64,000 bases of DNA from Botryotinia globosa (taxonomy: Eukaryota > Ascomycota > Leotiomycetes > Helotiales > Sclerotiniaceae): contig RCSZ01000007.1 in NCBI GenBank assembly GCA_014898425.1, forward strand, positions 1,426,001 to 1,490,000, read 5' to 3'. Positions 10,581 to 22,351 of the stretch are shown one piece after another (within the stretch, counting starts at the first letter, position 1; every line of letters starts with the position of its first letter). Under the pieces are notes generated by a model. It saw only the letters and a program-made list of their open reading frames with translations. It did no database searches and was not told the origin of the DNA. Made by a program: the position numbers and the translations under genes.

Positions 10581-13221
10581 AGAGTATGTGTCCATGGATT
10601 CTTCCAGACACATTCTCCGATATTGCAAGGACCGAGGACACCCTACCGCGGTCGGCATCAATCAAGAAATCCAGCACCGATCGTGGATGGAAAAGGGAAG
10701 AAGAATGGAAGGCCGATGAGAGAATGGCGCCATGAGAATAAAGTTCAAGCCATGGTCAAAGTGATACTGTGATAGTTTATCGATCTGAACCATCGAAGTT
10801 CCAGACTCATCCGATTTCATCTCATACAGGTGCACGCTGAACTCTGTCTGCCTCGAGACACTTTGACCCCTTTGACAACGACATCTCCTTTGGAGGAGTG
10901 GAATGAATAGTAGCGGGACTCAGGACGGGTATAGTGTAGAGAAGATGTACGTGATGATGAGATGTTAGATATTTGAATGGGGTTACTGTGTACTACTTGC
11001 TTGTACTCTGTGCTCTGGACGACGAACAAGCTTTTCCATAGTATAGTCGATAGCCACCATCTCAAATCCACCCCTTCTACACACTACCGACGCAGGGCAA
11101 GTAGACGTTAGACCAAGGACTAGATCAAGGACTGGATCAAGGGCCAAGGAGAAGGAGAAGAGAAAAGAGAAAAGAGAAAAGAGACAATTTAAAGCGAGCG
11201 AATTATAGCCATGTTTACAAAGTATGCACATACAATCAAGAGCAAGAGCCCCCACTCATCAACTTGTGCGTACAAAAGATTGAAGTTACAAGCCGCAAGC
11301 CGTAATCAGTAACCCGTCAACGGAACGGTAAATGTAGGTAGGGAGGGAGGGAGGGAGGGAGGGAGGTAAGTGGGTAGGTAGGTATGATGACAATAAATTC
11401 ATAATAGACGTTGGTAATTTATTACAACGATATTACTATTACTATTGCTATTACGATTACGATTACGATTACTACCTAGATACTAGATACGGACGGTACG
11501 TAAGTCATCCTTCTTTGAAAGAGAAAGAGAAAGAGAAAGGAAAGAAGAGGGAAAGAAGAGGGAAAAAAGAGAAGAAAAGAGAGAAGAAAGGAAAAACAGT
11601 CTTCAATGCGTTACGTTGCACTAATCCATTCCAGATCATACTGTCTGTATTGTATACACATTTACACTTTATGTATTCGATATTGATATTTTAACTCTTG
11701 GATTCTTTTCCCTACAACTTGTCTTCTCATTTATATAATCATCTATAATCCTTTATAATCCACTAATAAACCCACTCATTTATGATCCACTATTATCCAT
11801 TATTCATTATCCATTATCCATCACTCACCACTCACCAGTGACCGACCACTCACCACTCACCACTCACCATATTCATTCCCTCATTCCCTCATTCCCTCAT
11901 TCCCTCATCCACCCACCACCCACCACCTCGCACGTACTATCTATCCATCTTTTCTCATCCATTCGTACATTCGTACATTCGCATAATCACCAACCAACAC
12001 TATTTCACTCTCCTCTCTGATCAAGACACTCCCAGGAGACCCCCAGGAGAAAGAGAAAGGGAAAGAGAAAGAGAAAGAGAAAGAGAAAGAAGAGCCTCTC
12101 ATCATCTCATGTTATCAAGTCTCATGTTCTTGATTCGGATGTCTTGATTGTCACCAAATACTTCCTCTTTCAAATCGACGTAAGTGGCAAACCAACACCC
12201 AAACCAAGACAAAAATAAGGCTGTGTTTATTGTCTGATGCACGGAAAAGGAACGTTACTCGGGCTTGTTAATTTTATTTTTATTATTATTTATTTCATTT
12301 TATTTTATTTTATTTTATTTTACTACATTACACGGAATAAACATAAAAAATCAAAACCATTTCTTCAATTTGTGTGCAAGACCAACCCTGAAAAGGTTGA
12401 TCTTTCAGCCCTTATTTGAACGTCATTTTATATTGCTGTGCAGTTAAATCTCCAACAATTTCAAAACAACAATCAACAACCTTCGCCTCCTTCACCTCTT
12501 TCGATACGTTGATACTTGGATACTTGGATACTCGGTACTTGATACCTTTTATCCAACTAAAGCAGAGAGGTCTGTTTACGAACCATCGATCACAATCTTT
12601 CAGGTGGAAACCAACTTCATCTCCATATTACCACCACTCTCTTCTCTTCCACCACCATCACCACCATCACCAACAACAACAACAACAACAACAAAAATCA
12701 ATCCTTCCTTCCATCGAGAAAAAAGAAATCCCACCTTGGTTACCTTTCCTTTTATTGCTTTCGTCGCAGTAACCTGGAATAACAACTGGACTTGAATACA
12801 ATGTTTTTTCCACAATTATAGCAATACGGTCCCTCAGGGACGCTTTAATTCAAACGGTCCTCCTTGGCCTTTGTCTTGAGAACACACGGAAAAGATATTC
12901 GAAAGACGAATTACTTCTCTTCGTCTCGAGATTGATACCACTTCCTTTACCTTTTTGATTCATTACCAATTCCCAAATACTCCGAGGCTTTTAAAGAGTA
13001 CTCGATCGTTTCAACTTCATTCCAATTTCGCCATCTTCAACCACAAACCGCGACCTTTTTTCTTCATTTCGAGGTCCCACAACCACGACCTCGGAAACCA
13101 CCTTCCCACTTACATATAACGAACCTTTCCCGAGCGACCATATTCCAACACTCGGTCCTACTTGTATTACCTACTTAATTATACATTCACATTAAACCCC
13201 AATCACGATCCAATTTTTACC

Positions 13222-15609
13222 ATGGAGGGGCAAGATTTCCTAACGTGGCGTCCACAAGCGACGTCCACTTCAAATATGTCGACAACTGGCGCCGAAGAAT
13301 TAATCCCTGCAGACGTCGATGAACCTCCTGAACTACAGGCAAAGGAATTCTCCAAAGCTCCCATTCGTCCTCAAGCTGATCGCGCGGAATCCTTGATCAC
13401 GAGAGGTTTACATGTCACGGAACCCGAGACACAAAAACCTGATATACATATTACCACCGACCTAATGCGCCGACGTTCCATGATGAGTACAGCAAGTCTC
13501 GCATCGACCGCCGAGCTTACTAGCGATGGAGGCTTTACCAGCCCTGCTCGCACAAATACACCTAGCCCACCATTCCCCAATACATCATACTATTCGATGA
13601 GCCGGAAATCGGCATATCCTCCACCTGCTCCAGTCGTATCTCATGAAGTGGCCGATCCAATCATCGCGGTCCACGCGGATGTACTCCACGTTTCACCGAA
13701 GGCAGCACCAGTGGTACCGCTCGTGGACGCTCCAAAGAAACGTTGTATTAGTTTCGCTTGTGGTGCGCGAAAGGACCCCGCTCCCAAGCCAACGGCGATT
13801 GCCGTCGCGAAGCCTCTTGAACCCGCAGCTCCCATTCTCGAAGCTTTGAAACGCAAGTGTACCATTAAATTTGCGTGTCCTTCGAAGCCCGCGGAAAAGC
13901 ACGCGGAAAAGCCTGTAGAGAAGGTTGAAATCACCGAAAAAACATCTTATTCGAAACTCGCTCTGGCAGACACCCCACCAGCACGAAGACGCGTGTCGAG
14001 TCGATCGCCATCTACTTCGAGAAAACCTAGACCTCCCCCTACATCTTCTCTTCGTCCTCATCGCGAATCCACAGGGACTGTCAGACGTGCATCTCAGAGT
14101 CCTGTTGCAATCAGGTGTAAGCCCAGGTATGTCATTGCCGGTGAAAAGGATCTACAATCTGAAGCTGCCCGATTCCACGAATTCTGCAGTGAAGGTCTAG
14201 AAGAGGATGACTGGATCCGCAAAGATGAAGAAGTCCCCAAGGCCCGAATTACCATCAACGATACCCTTGCCAAAGAGATCGAGATCCGCAGACTGGGATC
14301 AGAAGCCGAGGAAGAAGCCTTGGAGGAAGACGACGACGAAGAATATGATGATGGGAACGACTCCGATAACGAAGATGGCTCTGACGAGGAAGATGAGGAT
14401 GAGGATGATGAGACGGATCGTGTTGACTCTGATGAAGATTTCACAGACGGAAATGAGACCGACAACGAAGCTGGTTTCGCTGATTCCGATGACGAAGACG
14501 ATACCGAAGGCGATTTTAATTTCTGGACCCCTGGCAGATTGGAACAAGCGCGTTTCCCCATCATCCATACTGAAATCAGCACGTATCGTGCCTCTGCCAA
14601 CCGCACTGCATCGGCATCATCCATCGAATCCCTCAACGGCGAAGCTCCCATAAGAGAGTTGTCGAGAGGAACGCGAAGACCAAAGAAGACTCACAGCATC
14701 AAGATCCGCCCGGGAACTCCAGATCTCCCTGATAGTACCGATTTTGTTTGTGGAACACTTGATGAGGATCGTCCTCTTGAGGATGCTTATGTCTCGTGCA
14801 TGACAGCCAGAAAATATGCCAAGCACATTGCCACTCCTCAAGACATTGATCCATCTTTCCCAACGTCCGATCCCGAGGATGAGGAAGATGAGGAAGACGA
14901 TGCCGCAAAGACCATCGAGAGTGATGAACACGTTTGGATGCAAGGAAAGTTTGAAGATTCTGACTCGGAACGTCGTCGTTCAAGATCTCGCAAATCTCCT
15001 GGTCACTCTCCAAGAAGATTACATTCTCCACCACCCAAGCAACGTCTTCGCTCGCCACCTCCCAAGCAGCGTCTCCGATCTCCACCACCAAAGAAACGTC
15101 TTCAGTCACCACCGCCAAAGAAGCGTCTTCAATCACCTCCTCCCCGCAACTTGTTTGGCAATGAATCTCCAAAACGTTTACGATCTCCACCACCAGCACG
15201 TGCAATCCACTCTCCTCCTGGATCCCCTTCAGGAAGTGGGAGCAGGCCCATTAAGTTTGCACCTTTAGGATCTAGACCAGGATTGACTCACACCAAGTCT
15301 CTTCCCCGTACACCAAATGCCTTCTGTCGTCAATATACTGCCAATCGCATTGCTGCAGCCAATGAGATCGCAGCAAAGGATGATGGTGATGGACCATTAC
15401 GAGGGGCAATCGACATTGTCAAAGGTCTTGAGCAAAAGCGACAAAGACGAAAGGAGAAGTTTTATCAAAAGCATTGCGCCAATCGTGCACGCAAAGCTCA
15501 ACCCGAGCGTAGACCTCAACCTGGCAAGGGAGCTGAACGTATGCGTGAATTGGGATTACTCATGGCTGGCAAGACGGGTACAAATGACCCATACATGCTT
15601 TCTGCATAA
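13222..15609 (+). CDS. Acidic Ser/Pro-rich fungal protein, DUF3295-like
   Basis: An intronless frame of 795 aa from ATG 13222, chosen because it is the first ATG in the frame and has a good context (ttaccATGG). Two short Cys motifs, KKRCISFACG and KRKCTIKFACP, lie about residues 173-217. Residues about 361-420 are almost entirely Asp/Glu. At about 597-645 there is a tandem SPPPKQRLR-type repeat of ten-residue units. A conserved-looking basic C-terminus follows, including GPLRGAIDIVKGLEQKR and PGKGAERMRELGLLMAGK. This layout (FACG/FACP motifs, acidic middle, basic conserved tail) fits the fungal family DUF3295, whose function is unknown; the family assignment is from memory of its motifs. A nuclear or chromatin-associated role is plausible from the charge pattern but is inference. 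Confidence 0.85.
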   Translation: MEGQDFLTWRPQATSTSNMSTTGAEELIPADVDEPPELQAKEFSKAPIRPQADRAESLITRGLHVTEPETQKPDIHITTDLMRRRSMMSTASLASTAELTSDGGFTSPARTNTPSPPFPNTSYYSMSRKSAYPPPAPVVSHEVADPIIAVHADVLHVSPKAAPVVPLVDAPKKRCISFACGARKDPAPKPTAIAVAKPLEPAAPILEALKRKCTIKFACPSKPAEKHAEKPVEKVEITEKTSYSKLALADTPPARRRVSSRSPSTSRKPRPPPTSSLRPHRESTGTVRRASQSPVAIRCKPRYVIAGEKDLQSEAARFHEFCSEGLEEDDWIRKDEEVPKARITINDTLAKEIEIRRLGSEAEEEALEEDDDEEYDDGNDSDNEDGSDEEDEDEDDETDRVDSDEDFTDGNETDNEAGFADSDDEDDTEGDFNFWTPGRLEQARFPIIHTEISTYRASANRTASASSIESLNGEAPIRELSRGTRRPKKTHSIKIRPGTPDLPDSTDFVCGTLDEDRPLEDAYVSCMTARKYAKHIATPQDIDPSFPTSDPEDEEDEEDDAAKTIESDEHVWMQGKFEDSDSERRRSRSRKSPGHSPRRLHSPPPKQRLRSPPPKQRLRSPPPKKRLQSPPPKKRLQSPPPRNLFGNESPKRLRSPPPARAIHSPPGSPSGSGSRPIKFAPLGSRPGLTHTKSLPRTPNAFCRQYTANRIAAANEIAAKDDGDGPLRGAIDIVKGLEQKRQRRKEKFYQKHCANRARKAQPERRPQPGKGAERMRELGLLMAGKTGTNDPYMLSA

Positions 15610-17090
15610 ATCCATTGCAGTTCTTCACTATAACTATTCCTATTCTTGAACTGTCAGGCTTTCTCTTTCCTCTCGCTGGTAGAAGAGTGTTTTATTTTAG
15701 ATGAGATATACCCCCTTCCTCTGGAGTTTGAGAGGAATTGGAAGAAAGCCTATCGGGAACCCGTGATCGATCGATCGAAAAAAAACGACGACGAGACGGT
15801 TTCGCTTGTAACTTCCATGGATGATTTTTGACTGGAACTGGATGCGAAATCCCGATTATATTATACACACACACTTTATTTTGTAAATAGGAATGAATTA
15901 TTCAACAAACATTTACCTTCAACATCATCTGGATTACTCAGTCCGTGGTTTACATTTCGCATATCTGGTGATGGATATTATTTTGAACGACGAATTCGTG
16001 TCATGTTATGTTTTTGACGCTTTATGGGATGGTGTGAGTGAATTTGTGATGTTCGTGGCTGGTTATTCAGTGAGCGAGGTGATGTGGTGATGTTATGATT
16101 GCTTTTTTTCCTTTTTGCTTTTCCCTCTTCGTTGTGTCTTTTATTTATTTCTCGAGTGATGTATTGGATTTTATGTTATGTTTATAGTACCGTTTATCTA
16201 TATCTCGAGCAAGGCATTGGAGTGGTATTTTCATTGGCATTTTTCAAGTTCATTTTTACTTGTGGGGTTTCGTCATTGGAGTGGATTGGGATTGCGAATT
16301 GCATGGTTTGGTTTGGTTTCGCATATATACCCGGGGTTGGGATGGTATGGTGTGGTTTTATTGAGTTTTGAGTTTTGATTGTTTTTGAGTTTTGGGGGGG
16401 TTGGAGGTTGGAGGTTGAGGGGGTGAGGGGTTGAGTTTGAGAGGGTTTGGGGAAGGAGGAAGATAACAAAGGGGAGAGGAGGAGGAGGGGGAGGGGGGGG
16501 GGGGAGGGGGAAGATGAGAGAGAGGAGGGGAGAGGAGGAGGAAGAAGGAGACAATGCTGGAGAAGACAATATGAGATATGATTTGAGATATGGAAAGTGG
16601 ATTGGATTGACTTTTCATGTGGAAGATGAGAGTCGGATGGTTGGATGTGAATTGGATCAGATTGTCGAAGAAATAAAATAAGAATGAGAATGAGAATGAG
16701 AGTGTGAGTGAGGAGACTGGATAGATGAATATATGTTTGGGATGTGAATGGGGATGAGAGGCATGGGGGGATTGATGTTTTCAAGGGAATGTTGGGTAAA
16801 TACCTAGGTGATTAAGTAAAAAGTTGAGTGGTTATGTGTGGATTTGTGAATAGGGCCCATCTAGGTAGATGGGTGATGGGTTGAGAATGAATGAGAGGAT
16901 GAATGAGAGGATGAATGAGAGGATGAATGAGAGGATGAATGAGAGGATGAATGAGAGGATGAATGAGAGGATGAATGAGAGGATGAATGAGAGAATGAAA
17001 TAAATAAATAAACAAGATTTCCATATATAAATAGATCTCATTATATGTATTGATTTAAAATATAGATTTCTTATAGTATATATAAATTTC
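15610..17090. other. Intergenic: 3' flank and purine-rich low-complexity DNA
   Basis: About 1.5 kb without a credible gene. It holds the 3' UTR of the 13222 gene, a G/A-rich tract at 16380-16560, and a 12-bp minisatellite at 16886-16995. Confidence 0.5.
16886..16995. repeat. 12-bp minisatellite (gaatgagaggat)n
   Basis: About nine nearly perfect tandem copies of gaatgagaggat. The Ile-Leu-Ser-Phe-rich frames on the minus strand are repeat artefacts. Confidence 0.9.
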
Positions 17091-17430
17091 TGTTGCAGGT
17101 CATTCGCTTAGCTTGGGATGAGCTAAGCTGTATTGGGAATAGTATTCAAATAATACTATATTGAAAGCTTGAATTAGTAGAATAAATAGAGTTATTATTA
17201 TTGAATTGTATTATATATTCTTGTATATATATAAAAGTAGATATTAGAAAAAGATTTAAATATAAGGATTCAAGTTATTTATTTATATTTTTTCCTATCT
17301 TTTATATATAGGTGGTATAAGTTTATAATATATAGATAATATATTTGAAAAGTCTAATTTTATAATCGATTTTATTAATTTTCTTTATTGATTTATAATT
17401 AATTTTAATGAAGAAAAAAAGAAAAAAATA
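17091..17430 (+). mobile_element. Decayed Copia-type LTR fragment
   Basis: This segment matches, base by base but with many C-to-T/G-to-A type differences, the reverse complement of the Copia LTR at 58508-59150. Shared stretches include tgttg..ggtcattcgcttagc, tattgggaatagtatt, gaataaatagagttattatt and ataatcgattttattaat. It begins at the LTR terminus TGTTG and is cut off at about 17430 by the foldback element. The extra AT bias suggests repeat-induced point mutation. Confidence 0.75.
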
Positions 17431-17810
17431 ATCCCCAACATATAGGATTTAAAACACGGTTTATAACTGGAAGCTGATTGGTCGAAAAAAGTACGGATAC
17501 TCCGTGCAGCGAATATTAAAATCCTAATCTATTATTAATAGGTATAATAGTTATAAATAATTTGTGAAATATAATTAATGAATATTTTTATATTTTTGAA
17601 ATTAATAATTTTTGAATCATATTATTTTTATATAAAAAAAACGAGTTATTATTAATCTCTTAATTGTTTAATTGATTTTGTCATAAAAAGTTCGAAAAAA
17701 GTTCGATAAAAAATTACTCATACAATTCTGATTGATTTAGATTTGATTAGTAATAAGAGAGATAAGAAATGAGATTAGAAAGAAAAGGGGAATTAGAAAA
17801 GGGAAGAGAT

Positions 17811-18045
17811 TATTAGATTTATTAGATTTATTAGATTTATTAGATTTATTAGATTTATTAGATTTATTAGATTTATTAGATTTATTAGATTTATTAGATT
17901 TATTAGATTTATTAGATTTATTAGATTTATTAGATTTATTAGATTTATTAGATTTATTAGATTTATTAGATTTATTAGATTTATTAGATTTATTAGATTT
18001 AATTTATTAGATTTATTAGATTTATTAGATTTATTAGATTTATTA
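17811..18045. repeat. 9-bp minisatellite (ttattagat)n
   Basis: About 25 tandem copies of a 9-bp unit, interrupted once near 17996-18010. A shorter inverted array of the same unit (taataaatc) lies at about 19313-19388, in the other arm of the palindrome. Confidence 0.95.
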
Positions 18046-18418
18046 AAAAAAAAAAATAGAAACAAAAATAGAAAAAAAGAATAGAAAAAAAGAAATTAGA
18101 AAAACAGAAAGTAGAATTTTTTTTTAAAAAGAGAATTAAAAAAACAATTAAAAAGAAGAATTAAAAAGAATTAAAAAAAAATTAAAAAGAAAAATAAAAA
18201 AGAATTAGAAAAAAAATAACAGAAAAGAATTAGAAAAAGAATTAGAAAAAGAATTAGAAAAAGAATTATAAGGTTTTGAGGTTTAATTATATCTTTAATA
18301 CTTTTATATAAGCTAAAAGCTAGAGGTTAATAAAGATTATTGTGATTATTATTATTATTATGATTATGATTATTATTATTATTATTGATATTATTATTAT
18401 TGATATTATTATTATTAC

Positions 18419-18512
18419 GAGCTTTTTTCGGCTCTTCGGGGCTAAAAATAACAACGGGCTCGCTAACGCTCTCCGTAGTTATTTTTCACGCCCCTCAGGA
18501 CCTACGTTTATA
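18419..18512 (+). repeat. 94-bp GC-richer core, copy 1
   Basis: A block with ttttttcggctcttcggggc, cgctaacgctctccgtag and ttatttttcacgcccctcag lying between the palindrome arms. It contains a 9-bp stem (aaaaataac / gttattttt). An inverted copy lies at 19972-20058. It is much less AT-rich than its surroundings. Confidence 0.8.
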
Positions 18513-18521
18513 TTTTTATAT

Positions 18522-18754
<233 letters not shown>

Positions 18755-18825
18755 CTTTATTAACCTCTAGCTTTTAGCTTATATAAAAATATTAAAGATA
18801 TAAATAAACCTCAAAGTCTTATAAT

Positions 18826-19050
18826 TCTTTTTCTAATTCTTTTTCTAATTCTTTTTCTAATTCTTTTTCTAATTCTTTTTCTAATTCTTTTCTGTTATTT
18901 TTTTTCTAATTCTTTTTCTAATTCTTTTTCTAATTCTTTTTCTAATTCTTTTTCTAATTCTTTTTCTAATTCTTTTCTGTTATTTTTTTTCTAATTCTTT
19001 TTCTAATTCTTTTTCTAATTCTTTTTCTAATTCTTTTTCTAATTTTTTCT
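18826..19050. repeat. 12-bp array (ttctttttctaa)n
   Basis: About 16 copies of a 12-bp unit, broken twice by ttctgttatttttttt. The mirror array gaattagaaaaa in the left palindrome arm (about 18200-18265) is shorter. Confidence 0.9.
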
Positions 19051-19750
19051 AATTTTTTCTTTATTTTTCTTTTTAATTATTTTTTTAAATTCTTCTTTTC
19101 TTGATTCTTTCCTTTTATTTTTTTTCTATTTATTTTTTTTATTTTTTTTCTATTTATTTTTTCTTATTTTTTTTCTTTTTATTTCTTTTTATTTCTTTTT
19201 TTAATTCTCTTTTTAATTCTCTTTTTAATTATTTTTCTAATTTCTATCTTTCTAATTTCTATCTTTCTAATTTCTATCTTTCTAATTTCTATTTTTCTAT
19301 TCTTTTTTTCTCTAATAAATCTAATAAATCTAATAAATCTAATAAATCTAATAAATCTAATAAATCTAATTAATCTAATAAATCTAATCCCTTCCCTTTT
19401 CTTTTTAATCTCTTCTCTTATCTCTCTTATTACTAATCAAATCTGAATCAATCAGAATCGTATTAGCAACTTTTTATCGAACTTTTTATTACAAAATCAA
19501 CTAAACAATTAATATATTAATAACAACTCTTTTTCTTTATATAAAAATAATATTATTTAAAAGCTATTAATTCAAAGAATATAAAAATATCAATTAATTA
19601 TATTTCATAAATCATTTATAACTATTGTACCTATTAATAATAATATCTAATCTAAATTAGGATTTTGATATTCGCCGCACAGACCTTACGTACTTTCTAG
19701 ACCAATCAGCTTCCAGTTATAAACCGTGTTTTAAATCCTGTATGTTAGGG

Positions 19751-19818
<68 letters not shown>

Positions 19819-19971
19819 GTATATACCCCATCTAAATCAGTGTACAGACCACCACCTCAAAAGCTTACAATCTCTGAATAGCTTCAAAATTCATATTTTA
19901 ATAGAAAATATAAAAATATTAATCTTATTTATTTTTAGAATTCTAAAAGCTATATAGTATAAATATAAATA

Positions 19972-20058
19972 TAGGTCCTGAAGAGCGTGAAAAATAACTA
20001 CGAAGAGCGTTAGCAAGCCCATTGTTATTTTTAGCCCCGAAGGGCCGAAAAAAGATCG
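19972..20058 (-). repeat. GC-richer core, copy 2 (inverted)
   Basis: The reverse complement of the block at 18419-18512, with about ten differences. It lies just outside the right end of the foldback element, so the core is probably an independent repeat. Confidence 0.8.
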
Positions 20059-20168
20059 TAATCCATATTGTAGTTTATATTGTTGTGATTGCTTGAGGTT
20101 TTAAAAGCTAGGATTATAAATTATATAATGCTGTAACGCCGAGGCAGTAGCGTAAGCGCTAATGCGGT

Positions 20169-20174
20169 CACGTG
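20169..20174. promoter_or_regulatory. CACGTG motif upstream of the HeLo-pseudokinase gene
   Basis: GGTCACGTGATTAC lies 315-320 bp upstream of the 20489 ATG. A related site (CGTCACGTGTTTAAC) precedes the next gene. Shared control of the pair is inference. Confidence 0.35.
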
Positions 20175-20488
20175 ATTACATACTGATAAATACCTTTCTA
20201 GTAGACTGTTGTTTGTAAATGGATTATTGAATATTGATAAACATCTTTCCTATCTTTCTTATAATGTTAAGGATACCTCGGCTTTGCTTTATCATATAAT
20301 CTCTATAGAAGATTTACTGCTACTGAATACAGATAGCTATCCTTTGAACCTAACGTTCTCAGGCTGCTATATATAGAGTCATAACACTGTTTTGATCAAG
20401 AGCACTGCAAGCGATCAGCATTCTTATTCCAGCCCCTCGAAATACTTGATACAACTGCCAACTGTAATATAACAGCTTGCTCAGGAGA

Positions 20489-22351
20489 ATGGATCCTGGC
20501 ACTGCTCTAGCTGTGGTATCTCTGTCTTTCCAGGTATTTGGCGGCATCATCCAGGGCTTCACGCTACTAGCGAAAGCGTACAATCTGGGCCGAGATGCAA
20601 CTCTTCTCCAAACTATGTTGCGCGTGGAAGAGTCTCGATTCATACAGTGGGCGAAAGCTGTATGTTTGCTGAAGGATTCCGATTTGCAGTCTGGTGAGAG
20701 CGACGGCAATGACCTCAAGCATGATACAGTGACCACTCAAGATGGTTACAGTACGATCAGCCAGGGCTCAATTGCGGGACATTCTGTGGTGGACGAAGCA
20801 AGTCTTGTCCAAGTACAGGCTGACCCTAGGCTCAATCACACTTTGGCATCTCACCTGATGGCTCAGCTCCAGGTCATTCTGACCACGGATGGCCTTCGAC
20901 AGCGGTACAAACTAGATCTGGTGGAGATGCCGGATACCACCGCTGGACCCAATACCACGTCACTGATTGAGGAGACCGAGACGGCAACGACAGTATTGGA
21001 GAAACTTGTGCCAGATGCCTTGCGGCGACGGATCCTGTTCCGGGCAAGACTTGTACAGCAGAAGAGCCATCTTCCGAAGCGTCTATGGTGGGCGGCAGTG
21101 GACAAGCAAAAATTTGAGAACATGGTCTGCGATGTACGCGGCATTGTGAATGGTCTGTGGAACTTGCTTGATCCCGTACAACGAGAAGATTCTTCGGCTA
21201 TGCTACGACAGATCCTTGCTGGGGTCATTCAAGCCAGTCAGAGCGTCAGCGAGTTGCGTGCTTTGCAGCAATCCGGAGTTGCCGGTAGTAATATTACTCC
21301 CCCGTATGCTGACCATGTGGTTTCTCTGGCTGCAGATCTCAAGTTGACACGCATTGAGATTAAAGACATCGAGCTTGCTGGAAAGATAGAGGCGCCGACT
21401 ACTTCTGCAACCTTGTCTGCCATGGATAGAAGAATGTTGACCAACGTAACCCAGATTTCAATCAACCTCAACGTGGCTCAAGGCTTTTACGATGGTCAAC
21501 CAGTGTGGATCGAGTACAAAGATGTTCCACAGAGATTGAAAAGCAAGCTGACTTCACGAGTCAAGAACCTTGCGCTACTGCTTGCTTTGACGAAGAATCC
21601 TTCTTTTCACACATTGCGATGTCAAGGATATCTCGAAGAGGAAGCTCGTTTTGTCTTTATATACCAATGGCCCGAATCTTCCATCAGCCAGATATCGGGG
21701 GGGACACGATTTGCTATGTCATTGACCGAGTTAATCCGCGACTCGAAATTTTTTGCTTCAATCAGTATCACGCATCGTCTACAGGTGGCCAGAGAGCTTT
21801 GCAAAACATTACTAGCATTTCATACTGCTGGCTGGCTGCACAAAGATATTCGATCCGACAATGTCATGTTCTTTCGAGAAAATGGCTGGTCCGCGCCATA
21901 CGTCACGGGTTTCAGCTTCGCAAGGCAGAACTCACCCAGCGAGATCTCGGAGCAGCCATCGCAAGAGCCATTGGCAGACATATATCGCCATCCTCACGCA
22001 TTAGGCGAGCCGTCGACTTCCTTCCAGAAGCACATGGACATGTACAGTCTGGGCTTGTTGCTGCTGGAACTGGCGGAGTGGAAAACCCTGAAGCACATCG
22101 TTGCAAAATGCGTCGAGGTAAGGAAAATAGACAGCAATGTTGGCGTGAGTCTTGACAGCATTGCCAAAATCCCAAAATGGTTGGAGAAAAACGTGGTTGC
22201 TACACGCAAGCTCAATTTTCGCATGGGTGATATTTATGCTGATGTCGCACACACCTGTCTCGGGTATGGGATGACATCCCTCGATGAATGCCCCGATACG
22301 CTACCAGATCTGCTTCGGTTCGTTCGAAATCTCGAGAAAATCTGCGTATGA
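20489..22351 (+). CDS. HeLo-domain protein with C-terminal pseudokinase
   Basis: An uninterrupted 620-aa frame from the first ATG at 20489. Residues 1 to about 255 look like a HeLo (prion-inhibition and propagation) domain. It starts with the typical hydrophobic helix (MDPGTALAVVSLSFQVFGGI), then IQGFTLL, and later has LWWAAVDKQKFENMVCDVRG and LVNGLWNLLD-like text. The C-terminal part is kinase-like: an N-lobe with VWIEYKDV (Lys about 344), GYLEEEARFVFIYQWP, and a catalytic-loop equivalent GWLHKDIRSDN (Asp about 453). The Mg-binding DFG is replaced by GFS (about 474-476), and the APE region is replaced by a YRHP motif. These losses are common in this fungal family, so it is probably a pseudokinase. 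HeLo domains form membrane-toxic helical bundles in HET-S and HELLP, and are related to the N-terminal bundle of MLKL. A cell-death executioner role is inferred. The next gene on the same strand encodes a kinase-ankyrin protein. Confidence 0.85.
   Translation: MDPGTALAVVSLSFQVFGGIIQGFTLLAKAYNLGRDATLLQTMLRVEESRFIQWAKAVCLLKDSDLQSGESDGNDLKHDTVTTQDGYSTISQGSIAGHSVVDEASLVQVQADPRLNHTLASHLMAQLQVILTTDGLRQRYKLDLVEMPDTTAGPNTTSLIEETETATTVLEKLVPDALRRRILFRARLVQQKSHLPKRLWWAAVDKQKFENMVCDVRGIVNGLWNLLDPVQREDSSAMLRQILAGVIQASQSVSELRALQQSGVAGSNITPPYADHVVSLAADLKLTRIEIKDIELAGKIEAPTTSATLSAMDRRMLTNVTQISINLNVAQGFYDGQPVWIEYKDVPQRLKSKLTSRVKNLALLLALTKNPSFHTLRCQGYLEEEARFVFIYQWPESSISQISGGTRFAMSLTELIRDSKFFASISITHRLQVARELCKTLLAFHTAGWLHKDIRSDNVMFFRENGWSAPYVTGFSFARQNSPSEISEQPSQEPLADIYRHPHALGEPSTSFQKHMDMYSLGLLLLELAEWKTLKHIVAKCVEVRKIDSNVGVSLDSIAKIPKWLEKNVVATRKLNFRMGDIYADVAHTCLGYGMTSLDECPDTLPDLLRFVRNLEKICV

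Larger units (their letters stand above)
5640..13221. other. Gene-free 7.6 kb stretch, repeats and long putative leader
   Basis: No convincing coding gene was found on either strand. The open frames here are short, overlapping and of low complexity. The stretch holds minisatellites at 6174-6221, 6532-6650 and 10320-10580. It also holds GGTA/TATG runs near 7400-7450, a GGGA run near 11338-11365, purine-rich GAAA runs at 11515-11600 and 12050-12090, CATTCCCT repeats near 11880, and TTTTA and CAA/CAC runs at 12290-12700. The last kilobase before the 13222 gene is pyrimidine-rich, like a long 5' leader. Such a long region upstream of one gene could also contain noncoding transcripts, which cannot be told from sequence. 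Confidence 0.5.

Noticed and set aside
10266..10772. Tyr/Ile-rich frames on both strands
   Set aside because: They are produced by a 15-bp tandem repeat whose unit is a multiple of three; no domain and mirror frames on both strands.
14094..14651. Ser-rich minus-strand frame
   Set aside because: Antisense shadow of the Asp/Glu-rich region of the DUF3295-like gene.
17793..18065. Leu-Ile-Asn repeat frame
   Set aside because: Artefact of the 9-bp minisatellite in the left palindrome arm.
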